25,813 bases of DNA from assembly GCF_946480385.1 (NCBI RefSeq), contig NZ_CAMLJP010000093.1, positions 1-25,813 on the forward strand, read 5' to 3'. Shown here piece by piece: positions 8,768 through 15,872 of the stretch. The DNA is from an uncultured Azospirillum sp. GTDB taxonomy: Bacteria > Pseudomonadota > Alphaproteobacteria > Azospirillales > Azospirillaceae. How positions within the stretch are numbered: position 1 is the stretch's first letter; the number at the start of each line of letters is the position of its first letter. Both the position numbers and the translations under genes were made by a program. The notes below the pieces were generated by a model. The model had not been told where the DNA came from, searched no databases, and saw only the letters and a program-made list of their open reading frames with translations.

Positions 8768-9337
8768 ATGGCACGTGAACGTGGGGAGCGGGACAACCGC
8801 GACCGGCAGCCGCGCGAGCGGGAAGAAAGCGAGCTGATCGAAAAGCTCGTCGGCATCAACCGCGTCGCCAAGGTCGTCAAGGGTGGTCGTCGCTTCGGCT
8901 TCGCCGCTCTGGTCGTCGTTGGTGACGGCAAGGGTCGCGTCGGCGTCGGCTCGGGCAAGGCCCGTGAAGTCCCGGAAGCCATCCGCAAGGCGACCGATCA
9001 GGCCAAGCGCGGCATGATCCGTGTTCCGCTGCGCGAAGGCCGTACGCTGCATCATGACACCAACGGTCACTTCGGTGCCGGCAAGGTCGTGCTGCGGGCT
9101 GCTCCGGCCGGTACCGGCATCATCGCCGGTGGTCCGATGCGCGCGATCTTCGAGGCTCTCGGCGTCGCTGACGTCGTGACCAAGTCGATCGGCACGTCGA
9201 ACCCGCACAACATGATCAAGGCGACCTTCGACGCCCTGACCCAGGTCACCAGCCCGCGGTCCGTCGCGGCGCGTCGTGGTCGTCGCGTGAGCGACATCCT
9301 CGGCCGTCGTGAGGCCGGCGCCGGACAGGAGGCCTGA
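8768..9337 (+). CDS. rpsE: 30S ribosomal protein S5
   Basis: S5 is near the decoding centre and mRNA entry and affects fidelity. The core begins at [20 protein letters not shown] (about residues 23-42), followed by the [19 protein letters not shown] region and the second domain ([20 protein letters not shown]). With 189 residues it is longer than E. coli S5 (167). The first 20 residues are an extra charged Arg/Glu/Asp stretch, similar in character to the tail of S3 in this cluster. AAGGAGG at 8755-8761 precedes the start. Confidence 0.97.
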   Translation: MARERGERDNRDRQPREREESELIEKLVGINRVAKVVKGGRRFGFAALVVVGDGKGRVGVGSGKAREVPEAIRKATDQAKRGMIRVPLREGRTLHHDTNGHFGAGKVVLRAAPAGTGIIAGGPMRAIFEALGVADVVTKSIGTSNPHNMIKATFDALTQVTSPRSVAARRGRRVSDILGRREAGAGQEA

Positions 9338-9339
9338 TC

Positions 9340-9531
9340 ATGGCGGAGAAGAAGACCGTCGTCGTGACCCAGATCGGCAGCCCGATCGGCCGCAAGCACG
9401 ACCAGCGCGAGACGCTGGTCGGTCTGGGTCTCAACAAGCTGCACCGGACCCGCGAGCTGGAGGACACTCCGGCCGTGCGGGGCATGATCGCCAAGGTCGC
9501 GCACCTGGTCCGCGTCGAGAACGAGGGCTGA
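9340..9531 (+). CDS. rpmD: 50S ribosomal protein L30
   Basis: L30 is a small protein of the large subunit. The 63-residue product shows the single family motif: [21 protein letters not shown], then [20 protein letters not shown], and ends KVAHLVRVE with a short tail. AGGAGG at 9327-9332, inside the end of rpsE, is well spaced for the ATG, which lies two bases after the rpsE stop. Confidence 0.96.
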   Translation: MAEKKTVVVTQIGSPIGRKHDQRETLVGLGLNKLHRTRELEDTPAVRGMIAKVAHLVRVENEG

Positions 9532-9535
9532 GATC

Positions 9536-10021
9536 ATGACCAAGCTTAATGACCTGCGTGACAACGCCGGTGCCCGCAAGGCGCGCATGCGCGTCGGTCG
9601 CGGTATCGGTTCGGGCAAGGGCAAGACCGCTGGCCGCGGCGTGAAGGGTCAGACCTCGCGCACCGGCGTGGCGATCAACGGCTTCGAAGGCGGGCAGATG
9701 CCTCTGCACCGCCGCCTGCCGAAGCGCGGTTTCCGGAACATCTTCGCCAAGGAATACTCGGTGGTTAACCTGGGCATGGTCCAGAAGGCCATCGACCTGG
9801 GCAAGCTGAACGCCGCCGAGACCATCGATGCCACGGCGCTCAACGCCGCCGGCGTCACCGGCAAGGTGAAGAAGGACGGTGTCCGTCTGCTGGGCAAGGG
9901 CGAGCTGACCGCGAAGGTTTCCTTCACGGTCGCCGGCGCGTCCAAGTCGGCGATCGAGGCCGTCGAGAAGGCGGGTGGCAGCGTCACGCTGACCGCTCCC
10001 GCCGCCGAAGCCGCCGAGTAA
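9536..10021 (+). CDS. rplO: 50S ribosomal protein L15
   Basis: L15 is a late-assembly protein of the large subunit. The 161-residue product starts [20 protein letters not shown]; residues about 20-45 are the Gly/Lys/Arg-rich extended arm, followed by [17 protein letters not shown], the family signature, and a globular C-terminus rich in Ala. It is the last ribosomal protein gene before the secY leader. GAGGG at 9524-9528 is the probable ribosome binding site. Confidence 0.97.
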   Translation: MTKLNDLRDNAGARKARMRVGRGIGSGKGKTAGRGVKGQTSRTGVAINGFEGGQMPLHRRLPKRGFRNIFAKEYSVVNLGMVQKAIDLGKLNAAETIDATALNAAGVTGKVKKDGVRLLGKGELTAKVSFTVAGASKSAIEAVEKAGGSVTLTAPAAEAAE

Positions 10022-10032
10022 AGTTCCGCGAC

Positions 10033-10057
10033 AAGCCCGTGCTTGCGCGCGGGCTTT
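10033..10057 (+). terminator. Hairpin with short T-run between rplO and secY
   Basis: The arms 10033-10042 and 10047-10056 pair over 10 bp (one G-T wobble) around TTGC; the 3' arm ends in CTTT. It begins 12 bases after the rplO stop. The short T-run makes a weak terminator, and it could reduce secY-adk transcription relative to the ribosomal genes. Termination strength cannot be read from sequence alone. Confidence 0.5.
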
Positions 10058-10080
10058 CGTGGCACTACAAAAAGCGAAGT

Positions 10081-10122
10081 CGCGAGGGGCGGCCTGCGTC
10101 ATGCAGTGCCGCCCCGTTCGCG
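10081..10122 (+). promoter_or_regulatory. Strong hairpin in the secY leader
   Basis: Nested arms CGCGA (10081-10085), GGGGCGGC (10086-10093) and CTGC (10094-10097) pair with GCAG (10103-10106), GCCGCCCC (10108-10115) and TCGCG (10118-10122), with one bulged T and a two-base GT bulge. The structure ends 10 bases before the AGGGA ribosome binding site of secY. It has no T-run, so I read it as an mRNA leader element (translation or stability), not as a terminator. Role is inference. Confidence 0.45.
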
Positions 10123-10144
10123 CTTACGGGACAGGGATTGGACC

Positions 10145-11485
10145 ATGGCATCAGCGGCCGAGCAGCTTGCCGCCAACATCAATTTCGGGGCTTTCTCCAA
10201 GGCGACCGAGCTGAAAAAGCGGATTTGGTTCACCTTGGCGGCCCTGATCGTCTACCGGTTGGGCACTTACATCCCGATTCCGGGCATCGATCCGCACATC
10301 CTGCAGGACGTGTTCAAGCAGCAGGGCAGCGGCATCCTGGGCATGTTCGACATGCTGGCCGGCGGCGCGCTGCACCGCATGACCATCTTCGCGCTCAACA
10401 TCATGCCGTACATCTCGGCGTCGATCATCGTGCAGCTGCTGACCGCCGTGTCGCCGCAGATGGAGGCGATGAAGAAGGAAGGCGAGGCCGGTCGCAAGAA
10501 GCTGAACCAGTACACCCGATTCGGCACGGTGGCGCTCGCCACGGTGCAGGCCTACGGCCTCGCGGTCGGTCTCGAGTCGATGCGCGGCTCCACGGGAGCG
10601 GCGGTGCTCGACCCCGGCCTGTTCTTCCGCATCGCCACGGTCATCACGCTGGTCGGCGGCACCATGTTCCTGATGTGGCTGGGTGAGCAGATCACCGCCC
10701 GCGGCATCGGCAACGGCACCTCGCTGATCATTTTCGCCGGCATCGTCGCGGAACTGCCGCGCGCGCTGGTCAACACGCTGGAACTCGGCCGTCAGGGCGC
10801 TCTGTCCACCGTCTTCATCATCCTGATGCTGCTGATGGCCGTGGGCGTGGTGTTCTTCATCGTCTTCATGGAGCGCGCCCAGCGCCGTCTGCTGGTGCAG
10901 TACCCGAAGCGACAGGTCGGCAACCGGGTGTTCGGCGGCGAAGCGTCGCACCTGCCGCTGAAGATGAACACGGCCGGCGTCATCCCGCCGATCTTTGCGT
11001 CGTCGCTGCTGCTGCTGCCGCTGACCGCGGTGGGCTTCGCCGGCGGCGAGGGGCCGGAGTGGCTGCAGGCGGTTTCGCGCTACGTCGCGCACGGCACGCC
11101 GCTCTATATGCTGCTGTACGCCTCGCTGATCGTGTTCTTCTGCTTCTTCTACACCGCCATCGTCTTCAATCCGACGGAGACGGCCGACAACCTGCGCAAG
11201 TACGGCGGCTTCATCCCGGGCATCCGTCCGGGCAAGAACACCGCCGACCACATCGACTATGTGCTGACGCGGCTGACGGTCATCGGCTCCGCCTACCTTG
11301 TGGCGGTTTGTCTCCTCCCCGAAATCCTGATATCCCAGCACTCGGTTCCGTTTTATTTTGGCGGCACCAGCCTGCTGATCGTGGTCACCGTCACGATGGA
11401 CACGGTCGCGCAGATTCATTCCCACCTGCTGGCCCACCAGTATGAGGGATTGATCAAGAAATCTAAGCTTCGGGGGAGAAAGTAA
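10145..11485 (+). CDS. secY: Protein translocase subunit SecY
   Basis: SecY is the channel of the Sec translocase in the inner membrane, working with SecE, SecG and SecA. The 446-residue product has the expected ten hydrophobic segments; conserved stretches include YRLGTYIPIPGID near the N-terminus, the plug-region GMFDMLAGGAL, NIMPYISASI, WLGEQITARGIGNG, and the cytosolic loop FNPTETADNLRKYGGFIPGIRPG before the last segments. The ATG at 10145 has AGGGA at 10132-10136; an in-frame GTG/ATG upstream at 10043 would run through the hairpin leader and is rejected. The stop overlaps the adk start by one base. Confidence 0.98.
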   Translation: MASAAEQLAANINFGAFSKATELKKRIWFTLAALIVYRLGTYIPIPGIDPHILQDVFKQQGSGILGMFDMLAGGALHRMTIFALNIMPYISASIIVQLLTAVSPQMEAMKKEGEAGRKKLNQYTRFGTVALATVQAYGLAVGLESMRGSTGAAVLDPGLFFRIATVITLVGGTMFLMWLGEQITARGIGNGTSLIIFAGIVAELPRALVNTLELGRQGALSTVFIILMLLMAVGVVFFIVFMERAQRRLLVQYPKRQVGNRVFGGEASHLPLKMNTAGVIPPIFASSLLLLPLTAVGFAGGEGPEWLQAVSRYVAHGTPLYMLLYASLIVFFCFFYTAIVFNPTETADNLRKYGGFIPGIRPGKNTADHIDYVLTRLTVIGSAYLVAVCLLPEILISQHSVPFYFGGTSLLIVVTVTMDTVAQIHSHLLAHQYEGLIKKSKLRGRK

Positions 11486-12132
11486 TGAACCTCATACTGC
11501 TCGGTCCGCCGGGCGCCGGGAAGGGGACCCAGGCGCGCCGTCTGGAAGACACTCGTGGTCTGGTGCAGTTGTCGACCGGCGACATGCTCCGCGCCATGGT
11601 GGCGGAAGGCGGGCCGCTCGGGCAGCAGGCGAAGGAGATCATGGCCGCCGGCAAGCTGATGCCGGACGAGCTGATGGTCAGCATGATCGCCGAGCGCATT
11701 TCGAAGCCGGACGTGAAGAACGGCTTCATTCTCGACGGCTTCCCGCGCACCGTGGCCCAGGCCGAGGCGCTCGATAAGATGCTCGACGAGAAGGGCCTGA
11801 AGCTCGACCATGTGATCGAGATGCGGGTGGTCGACGACGTGCTGGTGGAACGCATCACCGGCCGTTACACCTGCGCCAAGTGCGGCAAGGGCTATCACGA
11901 CAGCTTCGAGAAGCCGAAGGTCGAGGGCGTCTGCGACGTCTGCGGCAGCACCGAGTTCAAGCGGCGCGCCGACGACAATGCGGAGACGGTGACCACCCGA
12001 CTGGCCCAGTACCATCAGCAGACGGCGCCGATCCTGCCCTATTACCAGGGCCGGGGCGTGCTGAAGGTGGTGGACGGCATGGCCGACATTGATGAGGTGA
12101 CCAAGCAGATCGAGACGATCCTCACCAGCTGA
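11485..12132 (+). CDS. adk: Adenylate kinase with four-cysteine lid
   Basis: Adenylate kinase converts ATP and AMP to two ADP in the cytosol. The 215-residue product has the P-loop GPPGAGKGT (residues 7-15), the AMP-binding STGDMLR (30-36) and GFPRTVAQAE (85-94), and a long lid. The lid carries Cys130, Cys133, Cys150 and Cys153 as two CXXC pairs, the zinc-binding arrangement common in Gram-positive enzymes and absent from E. coli Adk. It is translationally coupled to secY (TAATG) and ends the cluster before a strong terminator. GGGGGAGAA at 11472-11480 is the ribosome binding site. Confidence 0.98.
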   Translation: MNLILLGPPGAGKGTQARRLEDTRGLVQLSTGDMLRAMVAEGGPLGQQAKEIMAAGKLMPDELMVSMIAERISKPDVKNGFILDGFPRTVAQAEALDKMLDEKGLKLDHVIEMRVVDDVLVERITGRYTCAKCGKGYHDSFEKPKVEGVCDVCGSTEFKRRADDNAETVTTRLAQYHQQTAPILPYYQGRGVLKVVDGMADIDEVTKQIETILTS

Positions 12133-12154
12133 GGATCATCGCCGTTCTGATGTG

Positions 12155-12192
12155 AAAAGGCCGCAGTCTCCTTTGGGAGGCTGCGGCCTTTT
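12155..12192. terminator. Bidirectional intrinsic terminator behind adk
   Basis: The 12-base arms 12155-12166 (AAAAGGCCGCAG) and 12181-12192 (CTGCGGCCTTTT) pair perfectly and continue inward for five more pairs (one wobble) to a four-base loop. A-run on one side and T-run on the other allow it to work in both directions. It separates adk (+) from the convergent GntR gene (-). Confidence 0.9.
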
Positions 12193-12217
12193 CGTCGTCT
12201 GGGGCAGAATTCCGCGG

Positions 12218-13018
12218 TCAGACGCCGGAGATGTCGGAGGAGGGCGGGGTGTTCGGCTGGACGGCCGGCTCATCGGTCATGGTGCGGTAGCGCGCCAGAA
12301 TCCAGCCGAGATGCGCGGTGACGGCATTGGCCGCGGCATCGGGGTCGCGCCGGGCGATCGCCTGATGGATGGCGCGGTGGTGCTCGATCATCAGCGCCTC
12401 ATGGTTTTCCATGAAGGGTTCGGTGTGCTTCATCTCGACCATGTTGCCGAGGATGTCGCGAATGGTCGAGAGCAGGTGAAGATAGACGGGGCTGCCGGAC
12501 GCCTGGGCGACGGCGACGTGGAAATCCATGTCATCGGCCGCGCGACCGCCGTCGCGGTTGGTCTCGCTCATTGCCGCCAGGATGCGGCCGATGGTGTCGA
12601 TCTGCTCCTGCGTCGCGCGCTCGGCAGCACGGCGGGCGGCCCAGCTTTCCAGCGCCATACGGATCTCGACGAGGTCGCACAGGTTCTGGTGGGTGCTGCG
12701 CACCATGGTGGTCAGGGCGCCGTCCATCACACCGGCGGACGACACCACGCGGGTGCCGCCGCCCTGGACCGCGGTGAGGAAACCCTGGGTCTTCAGCTTC
12801 TGCAGGGCGGCGCGGACGGACACCCGGCTGACGTGCAGCTGTTCGGCCAACTGTCGTTCGCCCGGCAGGCGCTCCCCCGGCACCAGCTCGCCACGCGCGA
12901 TGCGGTCGAGAAGCTGTTGGGCCACCCACTCCGAAATGCGCTGCGAGGAGGAGGGGACGTGAGCGCTGTCGTCGGTGCCGGGCACGGGTTGTTCCCCTTT
13001 GATCGGAAGGCGGTTCAT
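12218..13018 (-). CDS. FadR-subfamily GntR transcriptional regulator
   Basis: The 266-residue protein has an N-terminal winged helix-turn-helix (about residues 27-93; GERLPGERQLAEQLHVSR and VSVRAALQKLKTQGF are the recognition part) and a C-terminal all-helical FCD ligand domain (about 112-245). Asp163, His167, His214 and His236 sit where FCD domains bind a metal ion. Such regulators respond to small carboxylates; the ligand here is unknown. It stands alone between a terminator and an EamA transporter gene 118 bases upstream on the same strand, so the transporter is a possible target. An operator-like dyad lies just before its start. The ribosome binding site is weak. Related forms include PdhR and LldR. 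Confidence 0.88.
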   Translation of the reverse strand: MNRLPIKGEQPVPGTDDSAHVPSSSQRISEWVAQQLLDRIARGELVPGERLPGERQLAEQLHVSRVSVRAALQKLKTQGFLTAVQGGGTRVVSSAGVMDGALTTMVRSTHQNLCDLVEIRMALESWAARRAAERATQEQIDTIGRILAAMSETNRDGGRAADDMDFHVAVAQASGSPVYLHLLSTIRDILGNMVEMKHTEPFMENHEALMIEHHRAIHQAIARRDPDAAANAVTAHLGWILARYRTMTDEPAVQPNTPPSSDISGV

Positions 13019-13025
13019 CGATGGT

Positions 13026-13044
13026 TGGTCATACCGGTAACGGT
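13026..13044. promoter_or_regulatory. FadR-type operator-like dyad before the GntR gene
   Basis: TGGTCATACCG at 13026-13036 fits ten of eleven positions of the TNGTNNNACNA pattern known for FadR-subfamily regulators, and it overlaps a second small dyad ACCG-GTAA-CGGT (13033-13044). It lies 8-26 bases upstream of the regulator's start codon. A TTGACC on the - strand (13062 to 13057) could be the -35 box. Autoregulation is inference. Confidence 0.4.
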
Positions 13045-13136
13045 CCCCGCGGGTGCGGTCAATGGGGCACAGCCGCGCTGCGGCGCCTTGCCCGTGGGGC
13101 GGAAAAACATGGCGGCGATTGCGCGGCGCCGGCGGT

Positions 13137-14054
13137 TCAACGGCTGCCGGGGCGTGCCATCAGGATACCCGCTAGGATCACCGAGGCGCCCAGCACCTGC
13201 AAGGGTCCCAGGGGTTCGTTCAGCAGGACCCAGGCGAGGATCGCAGCGGCCGCCGGCTGCAGCAGGAGGCTGACGGACGAGAAGGAGGCCGGCAGGTGGG
13301 CCAGCGCGTAGGCGATCAGGCTCTGGCCGCAGGCATGGCTGAACAGGGCAAGGCCGGCCAGCACCGCCCAGCCGGTTGCGCTCGCCGGAAGCATGGCTTC
13401 GCCGTCATACAGGCCGATCGGCAGCAGAACGGCGGCCGATATCGCGCCGCTCCAGGTCATGATGGTCGCGGTGGAGAACTCGGCGCGCAGCCGTCCGACC
13501 GAGAGGATGTAGCCGGCATAGAATCCAGCGGTCAGCAGACCGAGCGCATCGCCGAACAGGTGGTCGGCGTTGAGCTGGAAGCTCTGGCCCATCAACACGA
13601 TGGCACCGGCGAGCGCCAACAGCATGCCGAGGACGAACCGGCCGGTGATCCGCTCCTTGAACAGGAACCATGCGGCCGGCGCCACGTAAAGCGGTGCAAA
13701 ATTCGCCAGCAGGGTGGAGTTGGCAACCGAGGTGTAGCGGATCGACGTGTGCCAGATCGCAAGGTCGCCGGCGAAGAACAGTCCGGCCAGCGACAGGCGG
13801 CCATAGTCTGAGAGCGAGGAGGGGCGGCGGCTGACCCGTCCGCCCCGCTGCCGCGACTCGCTGCCCATCCACAGGGCCAGAACTGGGGTGGCCAGTGCCG
13901 TGCGCCAGAAGCCGGTGGCGACCGGACCGACCTCCGACAGCCGAACGAAGATGGGCGCGAAGGCAATGCCCAAGGCGCCGATCAGCAGCGCGATCAGGGC
14001 GATGCGCTGCGTCCGGTACAGATGGTCGGCGGTGAAGGCACTGGCGTCTGGCAT
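13137..14054 (-). CDS. EamA/DMT-family inner-membrane transporter
   Basis: The protein (305 residues from this start) has ten hydrophobic segments in two similar halves, each an EamA unit, as in the drug/metabolite transporter superfamily. The first half has the GFWRTALATPVLALW region, and the second closes with SLLLQPAAAAILAWVLLNEPLG, a typical EamA pattern with the conserved N/E-P turn. Substrate cannot be told. I start at the ATG ending at 14054; an in-frame ATG at 14105 would add 17 basic residues and has a GAGG further upstream, so it remains possible. It is followed 118 bases later by the FadR-type regulator in the same direction. Confidence 0.85.
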   Translation of the reverse strand: MPDASAFTADHLYRTQRIALIALLIGALGIAFAPIFVRLSEVGPVATGFWRTALATPVLALWMGSESRQRGGRVSRRPSSLSDYGRLSLAGLFFAGDLAIWHTSIRYTSVANSTLLANFAPLYVAPAAWFLFKERITGRFVLGMLLALAGAIVLMGQSFQLNADHLFGDALGLLTAGFYAGYILSVGRLRAEFSTATIMTWSGAISAAVLLPIGLYDGEAMLPASATGWAVLAGLALFSHACGQSLIAYALAHLPASFSSVSLLLQPAAAAILAWVLLNEPLGPLQVLGASVILAGILMARPGSR

Positions 14055-14183
14055 GGACCGCTTATATCTGCGGTCCCGCCACCGGGCCAGCGGGACGCAA
14101 GTCATGGCTGCCGTGCGCCTCCGCGGTTCCCCCGGAGGCTGCTGGAAAGGCTGTCGTACCGGCCTTTTCGGCCGGGATGAGGA
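14055..14183. other. Hairpin-rich gap between lipoprotein and transporter genes
   Basis: Three short inverted repeats are seen: GTCCCGC/GCGGGAC (14073-14079 and 14090-14096), CCTCCG/CGGAGG (14118-14123 and 14133-14138), and CCGGCC-TTTTC-GGCCGG (14159-14164 and 14170-14175). The last follows the stop of the lipoprotein gene on the - strand and may mark the end of its transcript, but lacks a T-run in that direction. Confidence 0.4.
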
Positions 14184-14888
14184 TCAGCGCGGCCGGATGC
14201 GGCGAAGCGGCACCGCCTCGTCGTCTTCGGCGCTGTACTCGTCGTAATGGATCGGGCAGCGGCCGTCCTTGCGCGGCTTGTCCTTCACCGTCGCGGGATA
14301 CCAGTCACCCTTCCACTGGACCTCCACCCGCATGCCGGGCTGGCACAGCGAGGCACCGGCCTGATAGCCGCCGTTGGGGGCTGACGCCATCGGAGCCGTC
14401 GCCATCGGATTCGGGGCGGCACCGGGCGGGATGGGGCTCAGCATCGGCGCCGCTGCGGGTGCGGGGGCCGGCTTCTCCTGGTCGCAGAAGGCGGTGCAGA
14501 CGCGCTTGGCGATCACCTGCCCACCACAGCTTCCGCCGAAGCAGTCGCGATAATCGGCCTCGCACCGTGCTTCGCAGCTGCTGCTGCCGCAGGAATAGGA
14601 GCGGTCGAAATCGCTGACCGACCGCTTGATCGGCTTCTTCTCCGCCTGCTGCCGGTTCACATAGGCCTGATACTCGTACAGAGCGCGGGTCCGCGCCTCG
14701 TTCACACAGGCCTGTTGCGACATGCCGCAGTTCTGGCGGCAGAAGTTACGGTTCTGCTGGCATTGGTTGACGCAGAGCCTGCCTTCGGCGGAGGAGGGCG
14801 GAATCAGGCTGTATTGCGTCTCGTAAACGGGTCCGCAAGCGCTGAGCAGCGCCATCACGGCAAGGCAGAGGGTGAGCAGGCGGAGCAT
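14184..14888 (-). CDS. Cysteine-rich lipoprotein with SH3/Tudor-like C-terminus
   Basis: I do not recognise this protein as a named family. The 234 residues show a lipoprotein signal (hydrophobic residues 3-17, lipobox LSAC with Cys18), so it should be anchored to a membrane facing the periplasm. Fourteen further cysteines follow, including CX3C pairs at 39/43, 50/54, 105/109 and 131/135, which suggests several disulfides. Residues 138-175 are a Pro/Ala/Met-rich linker. The end, about residues 183-232, has the pattern of a small beta barrel of SH3/Tudor/Agenet type (MRVEVQWKGDWYPATVKD, then a DEYSAEDDEAVPLRRIR strand). Neighbours give no functional hint. Function unknown; export and cysteine pattern are seen directly, the fold is inference. 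Confidence 0.75.
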   Translation of the reverse strand: MLRLLTLCLAVMALLSACGPVYETQYSLIPPSSAEGRLCVNQCQQNRNFCRQNCGMSQQACVNEARTRALYEYQAYVNRQQAEKKPIKRSVSDFDRSYSCGSSSCEARCEADYRDCFGGSCGGQVIAKRVCTAFCDQEKPAPAPAAAPMLSPIPPGAAPNPMATAPMASAPNGGYQAGASLCQPGMRVEVQWKGDWYPATVKDKPRKDGRCPIHYDEYSAEDDEAVPLRRIRPR

Positions 14889-15007
14889 GCGAGGCGTCTT
14901 CCGGGTGGGTTCGCGCGGAGAGGGAGTTGGAGCGTATCAGCTTGCCGTTCGGGCTACCACCATCGGCCGCGCTTCCGCCCGGTGCGGCGGTTGCGCTAGT
15001 GTGGCAT

Positions 15008-15865
15008 ATGGCCTCATCACCTTCCGAACATCGCCAGCCCGTCACCGCTCCCGCACCGGCGCCCCGTGCGGCAGCGCCTCTGCTGGGACCGAGCGATCCG
15101 CCGCCGGCGACCACGCTGAATCCGGATGCCGCCGGGTCGCTGCTGCTGGTGTGCGACCATGCGTCGCGTGCGATTCCCGCGTCACTCGGCGACCTCGGCC
15201 TGCCGGAGGAACAGCTCTGCCGCCACATCGCCTATGACATCGGCGCGGCGGAGGTGACGCGGCAGCTGGCCGACCGCTTCGGCGCCACCGCGGTGCTGTC
15301 CGGCTTCTCCCGGCTGGTGATTGACCCGAATCGCGCTCTGGAGGACCCCACCGCGATTCCGGTGGTCAGCGACGACGTGGTGATTCCCGGCAACCGCGCG
15401 CTTGACGCCGAGGCGCAGGTCCAGCGGGTGGAGGCGCTGTTCAAGCCCTACCACGCCGCGGTGGCGGCGGCGGTTTCGGCGATCCGCAACCGGGGACAGG
15501 TGCCGGTGCTGGTCTCGGTCCACAGCTTCACCCCGGCGATGCGCGGGGTGGCGCGGCCCTGGCACATCGGTGTGCTGTGGGACAACGATCCGCGCCTGCC
15601 GGTGCCGCTGATCGAGGCGCTGAAGGCCGACGGCCGCTGGTGCGTCGGCGACAACCAGCCCTATTCCGGCCGCGGCACGCTGGGCGGCACGGTGGAGACC
15701 CACGCGACGCCCGCCGGCTATCCCAATGTCCTGCTGGAGGTGCGGCAGGATCTGATCGCCACGCCGGAGGGTGCGGAGCTATGGGCGCAGGTGATCGGCG
15801 ACGCGCTGGAGCCGTTGCTGTCCCTGCCGTCGCTGGCGACCATCCACCATTATCCGCGGGCCTGA
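15008..15865 (+). CDS. N-formylglutamate amidohydrolase family protein
   Basis: This family (FGase, PF05013) hydrolyses N-formylglutamate to formate and glutamate, as HutG does in one histidine pathway, but many members act on other substrates. The 285-residue product has a Pro/Ala-rich N-terminus (about 1-40), then LLLVCDHASRAIP (46-57), HIAYDIGA (73-80), FSRLVIDPNR (100-109), and later VSVHSFTP and a GTVETHATPAGYPN segment, the expected metal- and substrate-site motifs. No other hut gene is nearby. The next gene, a YbdK-type ligase, starts seven bases behind the stop, so the two form an operon. No clear ribosome binding site precedes the ATG; an upstream in-frame ATG at 14927 gives a less likely extension. 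Confidence 0.85.
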   Translation: MASSPSEHRQPVTAPAPAPRAAAPLLGPSDPPPATTLNPDAAGSLLLVCDHASRAIPASLGDLGLPEEQLCRHIAYDIGAAEVTRQLADRFGATAVLSGFSRLVIDPNRALEDPTAIPVVSDDVVIPGNRALDAEAQVQRVEALFKPYHAAVAAAVSAIRNRGQVPVLVSVHSFTPAMRGVARPWHIGVLWDNDPRLPVPLIEALKADGRWCVGDNQPYSGRGTLGGTVETHATPAGYPNVLLEVRQDLIATPEGAELWAQVIGDALEPLLSLPSLATIHHYPRA

Positions 15866-15872
15866 ACACCGA

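Noticed and set aside
10151..11437. Long - strand frame opposite secY
   Set aside because: Antisense shadow rich in Gln, His, Arg and Asp; secY on the + strand is certain.
12152..13273. Long + strand reading frame of 373 codons opposite the FadR-type regulator
   Set aside because: It has no ribosome binding site, begins inside the terminator, has low-complexity composition typical of antisense frames in GC-rich DNA, and the - strand frame is a clear GntR protein.
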